NCBI GenBank assembly: GCA_910579935.1
Contig: CAJTVQ010000009.1
Location: forward strand, 41,110-105,109
DNA length: 64,000 nt
Source of the DNA: an uncultured Lachnospiraceae bacterium
Lineage (GTDB): Bacteria > Bacillota > Clostridia > Lachnospirales > Lachnospiraceae
Reading direction: 5' to 3'
Below the pieces are notes generated by a model. That model did not search any database, was not told where the DNA came from, and was given only the letters and a program-made list of their open reading frames with translations. Made by a program: the position numbers and the translations under genes. Shown one piece after another: positions 18,284-25,635 of the stretch; position 1 is the first letter of the stretch, and every line of letters begins with the position of its first letter.

Positions 18284-18342
18284 TTTCAAAAGAGAGACTT
18301 CTAAATGAAAATATAAACTCAATTTAACAGGAGGAGTTCAAG

Positions 18343-18618
18343 ATGAACAAAACAGAATTAATTGCAGCTATGGCTGATCAGGCTGGATTATCTAAAAAAG
18401 ACGCAGAGAAGGCATTAAAAGCTTTTACGGATGTTGTTGCTGAAGAATTAAAGAAAGACGGTAAGGTACAGTTGGTTGGCTTTGGTACTTTTGAAGTTTC
18501 CAATAGAGCTGCAAGAGAGGGAAGAAATCCCCAGAGCGGCGAAGTTATGAAGATTGCAGCTTCCAAGGCTCCTAAGTTTAAGGCTGGCAAGGCTTTAAAA
18601 GATCTGGTTAATGCATAA
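18343..18618 (+). CDS. hup: HU-family DNA-binding protein
   Basis: A 91-residue histone-like protein with the complete HU fold: an N-terminal helical dimerisation part (MNKTELIAAMADQAGLS), the GFGTFEVSNRAAREGRNPQSGE region leading into the DNA-binding beta arm, and the C-terminal FKAGKALKDLV. It would bend and compact DNA as a homodimer. The ribosome site is AACAGGAGGAG. It starts the operon-like block that continues with rqcP, yabP and yabQ, and it is expressed from a strong sigma-A-type promoter with an unusual palindrome. Codon use is typical of highly expressed genes compared with neighbours. Confidence 0.97.
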   Translation: MNKTELIAAMADQAGLSKKDAEKALKAFTDVVAEELKKDGKVQLVGFGTFEVSNRAAREGRNPQSGEVMKIAASKAPKFKAGKALKDLVNA

Positions 18619-18633
18619 TAAATCCGGGCAGTT

Positions 18634-18873
18634 ATGAGATTAGATAAGTATTTGAAAGTATCGCGTCTGATCAAGAGGCGCACGGTTGCCAATGAAGCCT
18701 GTGATGCAGGGAGGGTGTTTATTAACGATAAACCTGCAAAAGCCTCTGCAAATGTAAAGCAAGGTGATATCATCACGATACAATTTGGAAATAAAGATGT
18801 GAAGGTAGAGGTACTGGACATACAGGAAACAGTAAAAAAGGACGAAGCGAAAGAATTGTTCCGGTATATTTAA
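18634..18873 (+). CDS. rqcP: S4-domain ribosome quality control factor RqcP (YabO)
   Basis: This 79-residue protein is little more than an S4 RNA-binding domain (MRLDKYLKVSRLIKRRTVA, then AGRVFINDKPAK and GDIITI). In Bacillus the orthologue RqcP works with RqcH in adding C-terminal alanine tails to nascent chains on stalled 50S subunits. The identification rests on the domain and on the exact neighbourhood (followed by yabP, yabQ, divIC and spoIIE). It begins 15 bp after hup and ends at a strong hairpin, so hup and rqcP probably share a transcript. Confidence 0.92.
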   Translation: MRLDKYLKVSRLIKRRTVANEACDAGRVFINDKPAKASANVKQGDIITIQFGNKDVKVEVLDIQETVKKDEAKELFRYI

Positions 18874-18880
18874 AATATTC

Positions 18881-18919
18881 CCCTCATATAATCTATAAAA
18901 GATTATATGAGGGATTTTT
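18881..18919 (+). terminator. Hairpin terminator that also contains the yabP ribosome site
   Basis: CCCTCATATAATC (18881-18893) and GATTATATGAGGG (18901-18913) form a perfect 13-bp stem with a 7-nt loop, followed by ATTTTTC. The GAGGG at 18909-18913, 7 nt before the yabP start, is the only Shine-Dalgarno sequence for yabP and lies in the 3' arm. Confidence 0.9.
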
Positions 18920-18920
18920 C

Positions 18921-19211
18921 ATGGAAGATTTAAATGCTGCGAAACAGCGCACCCATAAATTAATGCTTACTAACAGAAGGACATGTACCATCAGCGGGGT
19001 ATGTGACGTATTATCATTTGATGTGAAGGAGGTAATACTTGAAACGGATCAGGGGATGCTCATGATAAAGGGCGAAGACCTGCATGTAAGCCGTCTGACA
19101 CTGGATAAGGGAGAAGTGGATATCGACGGAAAGATGGACAGTTTCACATATTCGGAAGCGGCGGGATATGGCAATAAAGGGGAATCCCTGCTGTCAAAAT
19201 TGTTTAAGTAG
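18921..19211 (+). CDS. yabP: Sporulation protein YabP
   Basis: A 96-residue YabP/YqfC-family protein (RTCTISGVCDVLSFDVKEVILETDQG near residues 17-45, then IKGEDLHVSRLTLDKGEVDIDG). In Bacillus it is made in the mother cell under sigma-E and, with YabQ, contributes to spore cortex formation. It is followed after 7 bp by yabQ. Its ribosome site is held in the arm of the preceding hairpin, so message reading through from hup may be poorly translated, whereas a transcript starting inside or after the hairpin would be freely translated. Confidence 0.93.
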   Translation: MEDLNAAKQRTHKLMLTNRRTCTISGVCDVLSFDVKEVILETDQGMLMIKGEDLHVSRLTLDKGEVDIDGKMDSFTYSEAAGYGNKGESLLSKLFK

Positions 19212-19218
19212 GTGAAGG

Positions 19219-19707
19219 ATGAGTCAGGACATTATTAATGAGGTGTATTTTCTTGGCGGTTCTGTGTTTATGGGAATTGTCATTACTTTTGTATACGATT
19301 TCATTCTGATAGGGCGGCAGGTAGTGAGGCATGGTCTTTTTGCCGTATCGCTGGAAGATCTGGTTTTCTGGCTGGCATGTGCCGTTTCCGTGTTCTACAT
19401 GCTTTATGAGGAAAATAACGGTGTCCTGCGGTGGTTCGCAGTAGCGGGAGCCGCAGTTGGAATGTTGTTGTATAAGCGGATCATGGGAAAAAAATTTGTC
19501 AGGATCATGTCGGCTGTTTTATTAAAGGAAATACATATTCTCCGGAAAACGGCAGGATTTTTGTTCCGGCCCTTTAGATGGCTGATGAGAAAAATAAGGG
19601 TATTGTTCTGCTTTTTCCGCAGAAGGGAAAAGCGTCTGTGCAAATATGTGAAAAAGAAGTTGACGGGGGCTGCAAAAGCACTTAAAATATTATTACATAA
19701 GCATTGA
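19219..19707 (+). CDS. yabQ: Spore cortex biosynthesis protein YabQ
   Basis: This 162-residue membrane protein has an N-terminal pair of hydrophobic segments (about residues 8-32 and 44-85) and a strongly basic C-terminal tail (RRREKRLCKYVKKKLTGA). The composition and position directly after yabP identify it as YabQ, a mother-cell protein needed for cortex formation in Bacillus. The ribosome site is AGGTGAAGG. It is probably co-transcribed with yabP; divIC follows after 45 bp. Confidence 0.9.
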   Translation: MSQDIINEVYFLGGSVFMGIVITFVYDFILIGRQVVRHGLFAVSLEDLVFWLACAVSVFYMLYEENNGVLRWFAVAGAAVGMLLYKRIMGKKFVRIMSAVLLKEIHILRKTAGFLFRPFRWLMRKIRVLFCFFRRREKRLCKYVKKKLTGAAKALKILLHKH

Positions 19708-19752
19708 GCCGTATAGGGAAAATGGAACGGCATGGACAGGGAAGGAGGCATT

Positions 19753-20058
19753 ATGGCGAGAAGAGCGGCGTACCGCAGGAAGCGGCAGAATGGGTTCGGC
19801 ATGTTGCTTGTGATGACTGTGATCATTATGATGCTTGTCGTCGTAATGGTCAAGAGCATTGAATTGAAGCAGAAGCTGGCAGGATATCAGGCAAGGGAAG
19901 CGCAGCTGATGGAAGAAATTGAAAAGGAAGAGCAGCGTGCGGAAGAAATAAAGGAATATGAAAAGTATACACAGACCAAGCAGTACATAGAAGAAGTGGC
20001 TAAGGATAAGCTGGGGCTGGTACATGAAGGTGAGATTATTTTTAAGGATGAGGACTGA
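19753..20058 (+). CDS. divIC: Septum formation initiator, DivIC/FtsL family
   Basis: A 101-residue single-pass membrane protein: a basic N-terminus (MARRAAYRRKRQNG), one membrane helix (about residues 16-36), a coiled coil of charged heptads at 38-75, and the conserved ending YIEEVAKDKLGLVHEGEIIF. DivIC works with FtsL and DivIB in the division septum. The ATG at 19753 follows GGAAGGAGG by 4 nt; the ATG at 19732 lacks a site. The order yabQ-divIC-spoIIE is the conserved one. A terminator follows immediately. Confidence 0.92.
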   Translation: MARRAAYRRKRQNGFGMLLVMTVIIMMLVVVMVKSIELKQKLAGYQAREAQLMEEIEKEEQRAEEIKEYEKYTQTKQYIEEVAKDKLGLVHEGEIIFKDED

Positions 20059-20059
20059 G

Positions 20060-20095
20060 ATGCAGATAACGGTAGTTCCGGTGTCTGCATTTTTT
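20060..20095 (+). terminator. Terminator after divIC
   Basis: ATGCAGA (20060-20066) pairs with TCTGCAT (20084-20090), with an inner ACGG/CCG(G)T pairing, then TTTTT. Its T-run borders the first Spo0A-box-like sequence of the spoIIE promoter. Confidence 0.85.
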
Positions 20096-20160
20096 GTCGC
20101 ACAAAAAAAATTTTTTTCGTAGTGGTTTTGACAAATGCGGAAGGGCGTCTCGTGTATAAT
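20095..20160 (+). promoter_or_regulatory. spoIIE promoter with 21-bp spacing and Spo0A-box-like sites
   Basis: TTGACA (20128-20133) and TATAAT (20155-20160) are 21 bp apart, far from the usual 17. Spo0A-activated sigma-A promoters of Bacillus (spoIIE, spoIIG) have the same 21-22 bp spacing. Two sequences match the 0A box TGnCGAA with one mismatch: TGTCGCA (20095-20101) and TGACAAA (20129-20135), the latter overlapping the -35. Confidence 0.7.
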
Positions 20161-20204
20161 AGTTCCTTACAGAAATCATTGCGAAAGTGGGGTTGGGTTA
20201 AAAG

Positions 20205-21401
20205 ATGAAAAAGCAGCTTACGAACGGAGAGGCAACTTTTGACAGCATACTGCCGGAATATGGAAAGAAAAAATTGTTGATGTACGCAGATTCCTTTCGG
20301 GACCTGGCAAATACATTTACCGATATACAGCAGCAGGAAAAAGCGGAAGTCATTGCGGAGGACAGGCAGGAATATTTGTGGAAAAGAAGACTTTTGGAAA
20401 ACCGGGACCTGATGGCGGAACATTTGAACGAAGTGGCGCAGATCATGACGCAGGTGGCGGAAGAATCCTGCCGTTTTATACATATGGGAGACCGTAAGAT
20501 AAAACAACTGTCCCATGCGATGAAGGAAGCCGGTATTCTGATGAAAGAAGTTTTTCTTTTGGAAAAGGAGGACGGGCACAGGGAAGTGAATCTTGTAATG
20601 CGTGCGGCAAAAGGAACGGGACCGGAAGTGGAAGAGGTAGGAAATTTCCTTTCGGTTTTTCTAAATATGAGGTTTATGCCGGTAAGGACAAGCCCTGTTT
20701 TTGTCGGGAAAGAATGGGGAAGCTATCAATATGTGGAGGAGCCGCGGTTCCATGTTCTGACAGGGGTGGCGAAAGCGGTAAAGGAGACGGAAAGTATTTC
20801 CGGTGACAATTATTCTTTTATGGAAGTAAGGGAAGGCGGGCTGGCTGCCGTTTTATCGGACGGTATGGGATCCGGAGAGAAGGCATGCCGGGACAGTGAA
20901 TTTGTTGTGGATTTTGTCGAAAAATTTTTGGAAGTGGGATTTTCCAAGGAGACAGCCGTGCAGATGATCAACGGCGCCCTGATCGCAGGCGGTGAATCAC
21001 AGAACATGTCAACACTGGATATCTGCCAGATGGATCTTTATACCGGTGTATGTGAATTTATTAAGATAGGTTCGGCTCCCTCTTATATAAAACGTGAAAA
21101 TTTAATTGAGCAGGTATCCGCCAGAAATCTGCCGCTGGGGGTTTTCTATGAAATGGATATGGAGGTTACAAGGCGCAGGCTTGTGGACGGTGACTATATT
21201 ATCATGCTGTCGGACGGGATACTGGATGCACTTTCGCAGGGAATTGGCGAGGAAATGCTTCCTGAAATACTGGGCAGGATCAACCTGAAAAATCCATCGG
21301 AAATAGCCAGTCATATTTTAAATTTCTGCCTTGGCCAGAGCAAAGGGAAGGTAAGGGATGATATGACGGTGATGGTCATAGGGATATGGGATGAAAACTG
21401 A
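20205..21401 (+). CDS. spoIIE: SpoIIE-type PP2C phosphatase without membrane domain
   Basis: A 398-residue SpoIIE-family serine phosphatase. The C-terminal PP2C/PPM domain (about residues 195-398) contains the metal-binding motifs SGDNYSF, SDGMGSGEKA, LSDGI and RDDMTVMVIG. Residues 1-190 match the regulatory region preceding it, with a helical, coiled-coil-like segment around 20-110. The ten-helix membrane domain of Bacillus SpoIIE (about 800 residues) is absent, so this version should be cytosolic. By homology it dephosphorylates SpoIIAA and thus activates sigma-F in the forespore. Position between divIC and tilS and the promoter architecture support orthology. No frameshift or upstream coding remnant was seen. 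Confidence 0.88.
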   Translation: MKKQLTNGEATFDSILPEYGKKKLLMYADSFRDLANTFTDIQQQEKAEVIAEDRQEYLWKRRLLENRDLMAEHLNEVAQIMTQVAEESCRFIHMGDRKIKQLSHAMKEAGILMKEVFLLEKEDGHREVNLVMRAAKGTGPEVEEVGNFLSVFLNMRFMPVRTSPVFVGKEWGSYQYVEEPRFHVLTGVAKAVKETESISGDNYSFMEVREGGLAAVLSDGMGSGEKACRDSEFVVDFVEKFLEVGFSKETAVQMINGALIAGGESQNMSTLDICQMDLYTGVCEFIKIGSAPSYIKRENLIEQVSARNLPLGVFYEMDMEVTRRRLVDGDYIIMLSDGILDALSQGIGEEMLPEILGRINLKNPSEIASHILNFCLGQSKGKVRDDMTVMVIGIWDEN

Positions 21402-21478
21402 TTCCCTTAAGGATTTGACTTTTGAGGGAAAATTAACTAATATGAAGATATGGATAAAAAAGAAACGGATAAGAGGGA

Positions 21479-22936
21479 ATGGACCAAAGAATCTTTCGGA
21501 AGGTAAAGGCATATATGGAAAGATATCATATGTTAGCGCCGGGAGATACCGTTGTGGCAGGGGTATCGGGAGGCGCTGATTCCGTATGCCTGTTTTTAAT
21601 GTTATGCGAATTGGCAGAGGAAATGCAGCTCTGCCTTACGGCAGTACATGTCAATCACGGAATCCGGAAAGGGGAAGCGGAAGCGGATGCGGAATATGTG
21701 GAGCATTTGTGCAGGGAGAGGAAGATTCCTTTTGTACTGGTACGGGAGGATGTGAGGACATATGCAGAAAGGGAACACCTTTCTGAAGAAGAGGCTGGCC
21801 GGAAGGTAAGATATCAGGCTTTTGAAAAGGTTCTGGATCAATATGGTTCATCGGATGGAAAGATCGCGGTTGCGCATAATGCGAATGACAGGGCGGAAAC
21901 TATGCTGTTCCATCTGTTCCGGGGAACCGGACTGGCCGGGGCGTCGGGGATCAAACCGGTGAGAGGGCGTATTATCCGTCCGCTTCTGTGCCTGAGTCGG
22001 GAAGAGATAGAAGCTTATCTGAAGGAAAAGCAGGTATCTTTTTGTATAGACAGAACAAACATGGAGGATACTTATACAAGAAACCGCATACGCAACCATA
22101 TATTCCCATATGTGGAAAAACAAGTATGCCGCCAGGCCGTGGAACATATGTGCGAAACGGCGGATATACTGGCGGAGGCGGAAAACTATATACGGAAACA
22201 GGCAGAAGAGGCATACCGGAGATGTGCGGCTGCACAGGATGATGCAGTAGAGCTGCATATTAACCGTTTATTGGAGGAAGAGCCGTTTATCCGCAGGCAG
22301 GTTCTGCTGTTTGGCCTGGAACAGGTGACAGAAGGAAGGCGGGACCTTACTTCCGTCCATGTAAAGGAAATCGAGAAGCTGTTGGATAAGGACGGCAGCA
22401 AACAGATTTCCCTGCCTTACGGGCTGGTAGCGCGCAGGGAACCGTTAAAGGGATACAGCAGCCTCATTTTGTGCCGGGAGCGGAACACGGAACCGGCCGG
22501 GCAGCCGGCAGCCCTGAGAATTTCAATACCGGGGCGGATGGAGATACCGGGGTTGGGAAAGGTGGAATTGACACTGTTAGAAAGAGGGGAATTGCCGCCG
22601 GGAAGTGAAATGGCAGATTTTTTTTCAGGAAAATCCCAATTTATTCCACAAAAATCATGTACGAAATGGTTTGACTATGATAGAATAACTAAGTCTTTAG
22701 TTTTTCGTATCAGGGAAAAAGGAGACTATCTTACCATCAATGGAAAACTGTCTCGAAAAAAGCTGAAGGATTATATGATAGAAGAGAAGATTCCAAAGAA
22801 CCGGAGGGAAAAAATATATGTTTTGGCAGATGGCAGCCACATTCTGTGGGTGCCGGGATACCGCATCAGTGAGTATTATAAGATAACAGAGAATACGGAA
22901 CATATTTTGCAGGTACAGTTAAGAGGAGGACTTTAG
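21479..22936 (+). CDS. tilS: tRNA(Ile)-lysidine synthetase
   Basis: This 485-residue enzyme converts C34 of tRNA-Ile(CAU) to lysidine, which lets it read AUA. The N-terminal PP-loop is VAGVSGGADSVCLF at about residues 26-39, followed by HVNHGIR, VAHNANDRAETMLF and the RGRIIRPLL and RNRIRN signatures of TilS. A C-terminal domain (SRKKLKDYMIEEKIPKNRR) completes the full-length, two-domain form. The ATG at 21479 gives a typical leader to the PP-loop although its ribosome site is close and weak. It lies immediately before hpt, with the next start 1 nt after its stop codon. Confidence 0.95.
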   Translation: MDQRIFRKVKAYMERYHMLAPGDTVVAGVSGGADSVCLFLMLCELAEEMQLCLTAVHVNHGIRKGEAEADAEYVEHLCRERKIPFVLVREDVRTYAEREHLSEEEAGRKVRYQAFEKVLDQYGSSDGKIAVAHNANDRAETMLFHLFRGTGLAGASGIKPVRGRIIRPLLCLSREEIEAYLKEKQVSFCIDRTNMEDTYTRNRIRNHIFPYVEKQVCRQAVEHMCETADILAEAENYIRKQAEEAYRRCAAAQDDAVELHINRLLEEEPFIRRQVLLFGLEQVTEGRRDLTSVHVKEIEKLLDKDGSKQISLPYGLVARREPLKGYSSLILCRERNTEPAGQPAALRISIPGRMEIPGLGKVELTLLERGELPPGSEMADFFSGKSQFIPQKSCTKWFDYDRITKSLVFRIREKGDYLTINGKLSRKKLKDYMIEEKIPKNRREKIYVLADGSHILWVPGYRISEYYKITENTEHILQVQLRGGL

Positions 22937-23461
22937 ATGTCAGAGAGAATCAGAGTGCTGCTGTCGGAGCAGGAAGTAAATCGGCGGATTCAGGAAATCG
23001 GCGGGCAGATAAGCAGGGATTATGAAGGAAAACAAGTGCATCTCGTATGTGTTTTGAAGGGCGGAAGTTTTTTCATGTGTGAATTGGCAAAAAGGATAAC
23101 CGTACCGGTATCCCTTGATTTTATGTCGGTATCCAGCTATGGAAGCGAAACCAAGTCCAGCGGAGTGGTAAAAATCGTAAAGGATTTGGATGAACCGCTG
23201 AAAGATAAGGATGTCATCGTAGTGGAGGACATCGTGGATTCAGGAAGGACGCTGAGTTATCTGTTGACGATGCTGCAGGACAGGGGGCCGAAGAGTCTCA
23301 GGCTCTGTACGCTTTTGGATAAGCCGGAGCGGAGGGTGACAGACGTTCAGGTGGATTATACCGGATTCCGGATTCCGGATGAATTTGTAGTCGGATACGG
23401 CCTGGATTACGACCAGAAATACAGGAATCTGCCCTATATCGGCGTAGTGGAATTTGATTAA
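22937..23461 (+). CDS. hpt: Hypoxanthine phosphoribosyltransferase
   Basis: A 174-residue purine-salvage enzyme that forms IMP or GMP from hypoxanthine or guanine and PRPP. It shows the PRPP-binding motif VIVVEDIVDSGRTLSYL near residues 93-109, LKGGSFFMCELAK near 35-47 and the C-terminal DEFVVGYGLDY. The start lies 6-7 nt after GAGGA within the end of tilS. In Bacillus the same tilS-hprT-ftsH arrangement occurs, and HprT and TilS take part in regulation of ftsH there. Confidence 0.96.
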   Translation: MSERIRVLLSEQEVNRRIQEIGGQISRDYEGKQVHLVCVLKGGSFFMCELAKRITVPVSLDFMSVSSYGSETKSSGVVKIVKDLDEPLKDKDVIVVEDIVDSGRTLSYLLTMLQDRGPKSLRLCTLLDKPERRVTDVQVDYTGFRIPDEFVVGYGLDYDQKYRNLPYIGVVEFD

Positions 23462-23477
23462 TGAGGTGAAAGATAAA

Positions 23478-25328
23478 TTGAATAATAATAAAAAGAATTT
23501 TAACGCATATTTTTTGGTGATTCTTGGCCTGATGTTTCTTGCAGCGTGGATGTTCCGCGGTCTGACCGGTCAGGAAACGGATTATACGAGAGGCGAACTG
23601 GTGGAGAATCTGGAAGCAGGGGACGTGATCGAGGCAGTTATCCAGCCGAACAAGGAAACTCCTACCGGAGTTGTCCGGGTATTTTTGAAGAGCGGACAGG
23701 AGAGGACACTGTATGCCACGGATATCAAAGAAATGGAAGCGGAACTGAGAGCTTACGGACTGGACCCGCAGGTGCGGGATATTCCGAGGGAAAACTGGTT
23801 TATGACGAGTATTTTTCCGATTCTTCTCGTACTGGTAGTCGGTGTGTTCTTCTTTGTCATGATGAATGCCCAGAATTCCGGAGGCGGAGGCGGCAATGCA
23901 AAAATGATGAATTTCGGCAAGAGCCGCGCGAGACTTACCCTGGATAATAAGGTGACTCTGAAGGATGTAGCGGGTCTGCAGGAGGAAAAGGAAGAACTGG
24001 AAGAAATCATCAATTTTCTGAAAGAACCCGGAAAATTTACGCGGGTAGGCGCCAGAATACCGAAGGGTGTCCTGTTAGAGGGCGCGCCTGGTACCGGTAA
24101 GACGCTGCTGGCCAAAGCGATTGCGGGAGAGGCGAGCGTGCCGTTTTTCAGTATATCCGGTTCTGATTTTGTGGAAATGTTTGTCGGTGTGGGAGCTTCC
24201 AGGGTAAGGGATCTGTTTGCGGATGCCAAGAAGCATTCCCCCTGCATTGTGTTCATAGATGAAATCGATGCCGTGGCAAGGCGGCGGGGTACCGGTATGG
24301 GCGGCGGACATGATGAAAGAGAGCAGACTTTGAATCAGCTGTTGGTAGAAATGGACGGTTTTGGGGCCAATGAAGGCATTATTGTCCTGGCGGCCACCAA
24401 TCGTGTGGATATACTGGATCCTGCGATTCTCCGTCCGGGACGGTTCGATCGGAAGATCACGGTCAGCGCGCCGGATGTAAGGGGAAGACGGGAGATCCTT
24501 GGCGTACATTCCAAGAATAAGCCGCTTGCAGAGGATGTAAATCTGGAGCAGATAGCCCAGACTACCGCAGGTTTTACCGGAGCGGACCTGGAGAACCTGA
24601 TGAATGAGGCTGCTATCAATGCGGCAATGGATAACAGAGCCTTTGTAAAGCAGGAAGACATTAAAAAATCGTTTATTAAGGTAGGAATCGGTACAGAGAA
24701 AAAGAGCCGTATCATTTCCGACAAGGAGAAAAAGATTACGGCTTACCATGAGGCCGGCCATGCTATACTGTTCCATGTGCTGCCGGATGTAGGGCCGGTC
24801 TATACCGTATCCATCATTCCTACCGGCCTGGGGGCAGCGGGATATACCATGCCTTTGCCGGAAAAGGATGAAATGTTTATGACCAGGGGCAGAATGCTGC
24901 AGGATATCATGGTATCGTTAGGCGGGCGTATTGCGGAAGAAATTATTTTCGATGACATTACCACGGGCGCTTCCAGTGATATTAAAAAAGCTACGAAGGT
25001 AGCCCGCAGGATGGTGACCCGGTACGGAATGTCGGATCATATCGGCGTGATCAATTATGATGACGATGATGACGAAGTGTTTATCGGACGCGACCTTGCC
25101 CATGCAAAAAGCCATAGTGAGTTAATCTCGGGAGAAATCGACAAAGAGGTGAAAGAAATCATCGGAGACTGCTATGCAAAAGCAAAAGCGATCATTGCAG
25201 AACATGAGGATATTCTGCATAAGTGTGCGGGGCTGCTTTTAGAGAAAGAGAAGATTACGCGGGAGGAATTTGAAGGCTTATTTGTGACAAAGAATGAAGA
25301 GCCGGAAGATTTCTTTAAGAAATCCTGA
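23478..25328 (+). CDS. ftsH: ATP-dependent zinc metalloprotease FtsH
   Basis: A membrane-bound AAA+ protease that degrades misfolded membrane proteins and short-lived regulators. Two membrane segments (about residues 7-27 and 108-130) flank a small outer domain. The AAA module has Walker A EGAPGTGKTLLAKA, Walker B IVFIDEIDAVA and the second region of homology (LDPAILRPGRFDRK). The zinc site is HEAGH with the third ligand downstream. The TTG at 23478 is preferred: GAGGTGA lies 8 nt before it, giving MNNNKKNFNAYF. A TTG at 23454 would lie inside hpt. Length (616 residues) is normal. The acidic stretch DDDDDE near residue 535 is a species feature. Confidence 0.95.
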   Translation: MNNNKKNFNAYFLVILGLMFLAAWMFRGLTGQETDYTRGELVENLEAGDVIEAVIQPNKETPTGVVRVFLKSGQERTLYATDIKEMEAELRAYGLDPQVRDIPRENWFMTSIFPILLVLVVGVFFFVMMNAQNSGGGGGNAKMMNFGKSRARLTLDNKVTLKDVAGLQEEKEELEEIINFLKEPGKFTRVGARIPKGVLLEGAPGTGKTLLAKAIAGEASVPFFSISGSDFVEMFVGVGASRVRDLFADAKKHSPCIVFIDEIDAVARRRGTGMGGGHDEREQTLNQLLVEMDGFGANEGIIVLAATNRVDILDPAILRPGRFDRKITVSAPDVRGRREILGVHSKNKPLAEDVNLEQIAQTTAGFTGADLENLMNEAAINAAMDNRAFVKQEDIKKSFIKVGIGTEKKSRIISDKEKKITAYHEAGHAILFHVLPDVGPVYTVSIIPTGLGAAGYTMPLPEKDEMFMTRGRMLQDIMVSLGGRIAEEIIFDDITTGASSDIKKATKVARRMVTRYGMSDHIGVINYDDDDDEVFIGRDLAHAKSHSELISGEIDKEVKEIIGDCYAKAKAIIAEHEDILHKCAGLLLEKEKITREEFEGLFVTKNEEPEDFFKKS

Positions 25329-25413
25329 CCCTCGTAGCGATGCCGGAATGCAGAATTGTGCAAAATATATAAAAAATGGAATTCATTTTTGTAATATTTG
25401 TGAATCGTTGGTA

Positions 25414-25550
25414 TTTACCTTACATGCGTGGTATGCTATTATACTACTTGTAACCCCCCCCCAATACATTATATAGTTTTTTGCTATACCCCATAAGAAA
25501 GAAATACCTTCTCTAAAAAAGACAGCAGAACGGTGGCTGTCTTTTTTACT
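25414..25550 (+). ncRNA. Candidate small RNA with 5' C9 tract
   Basis: The 307-bp gap after ftsH holds no convincing protein gene. It has a promoter-like pair TTTACC (25414-25419) and TATTAT (25437-25442) with 17-bp spacing, and TATACT just beside it. The predicted start near 25449 is directly followed by a run of nine C at 25454-25462. A strong hairpin with T-run ends at 25547. A transcript of about 100 nt is therefore predicted. C-rich tracts are typical target-binding parts of Firmicutes regulatory RNAs. Whether it is transcribed is not shown by the sequence. Confidence 0.4.
25515..25547 (+). terminator. Bidirectional terminator hairpin
   Basis: AAAAAAGACAGC (25515-25526) and GCTGTCTTTTTT (25536-25547) form a perfect 12-bp inverted repeat with a 9-nt loop; A-run and T-run allow function on both strands. 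Confidence 0.85.
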
Positions 25551-25635
25551 GCGCAGAATTGTGTATTTTGCAGGGCTTGAATATGTGTATGGTATGGTAT
25601 AAAATAAGGGATAGAAAATATAGGGAGAAAATTGC

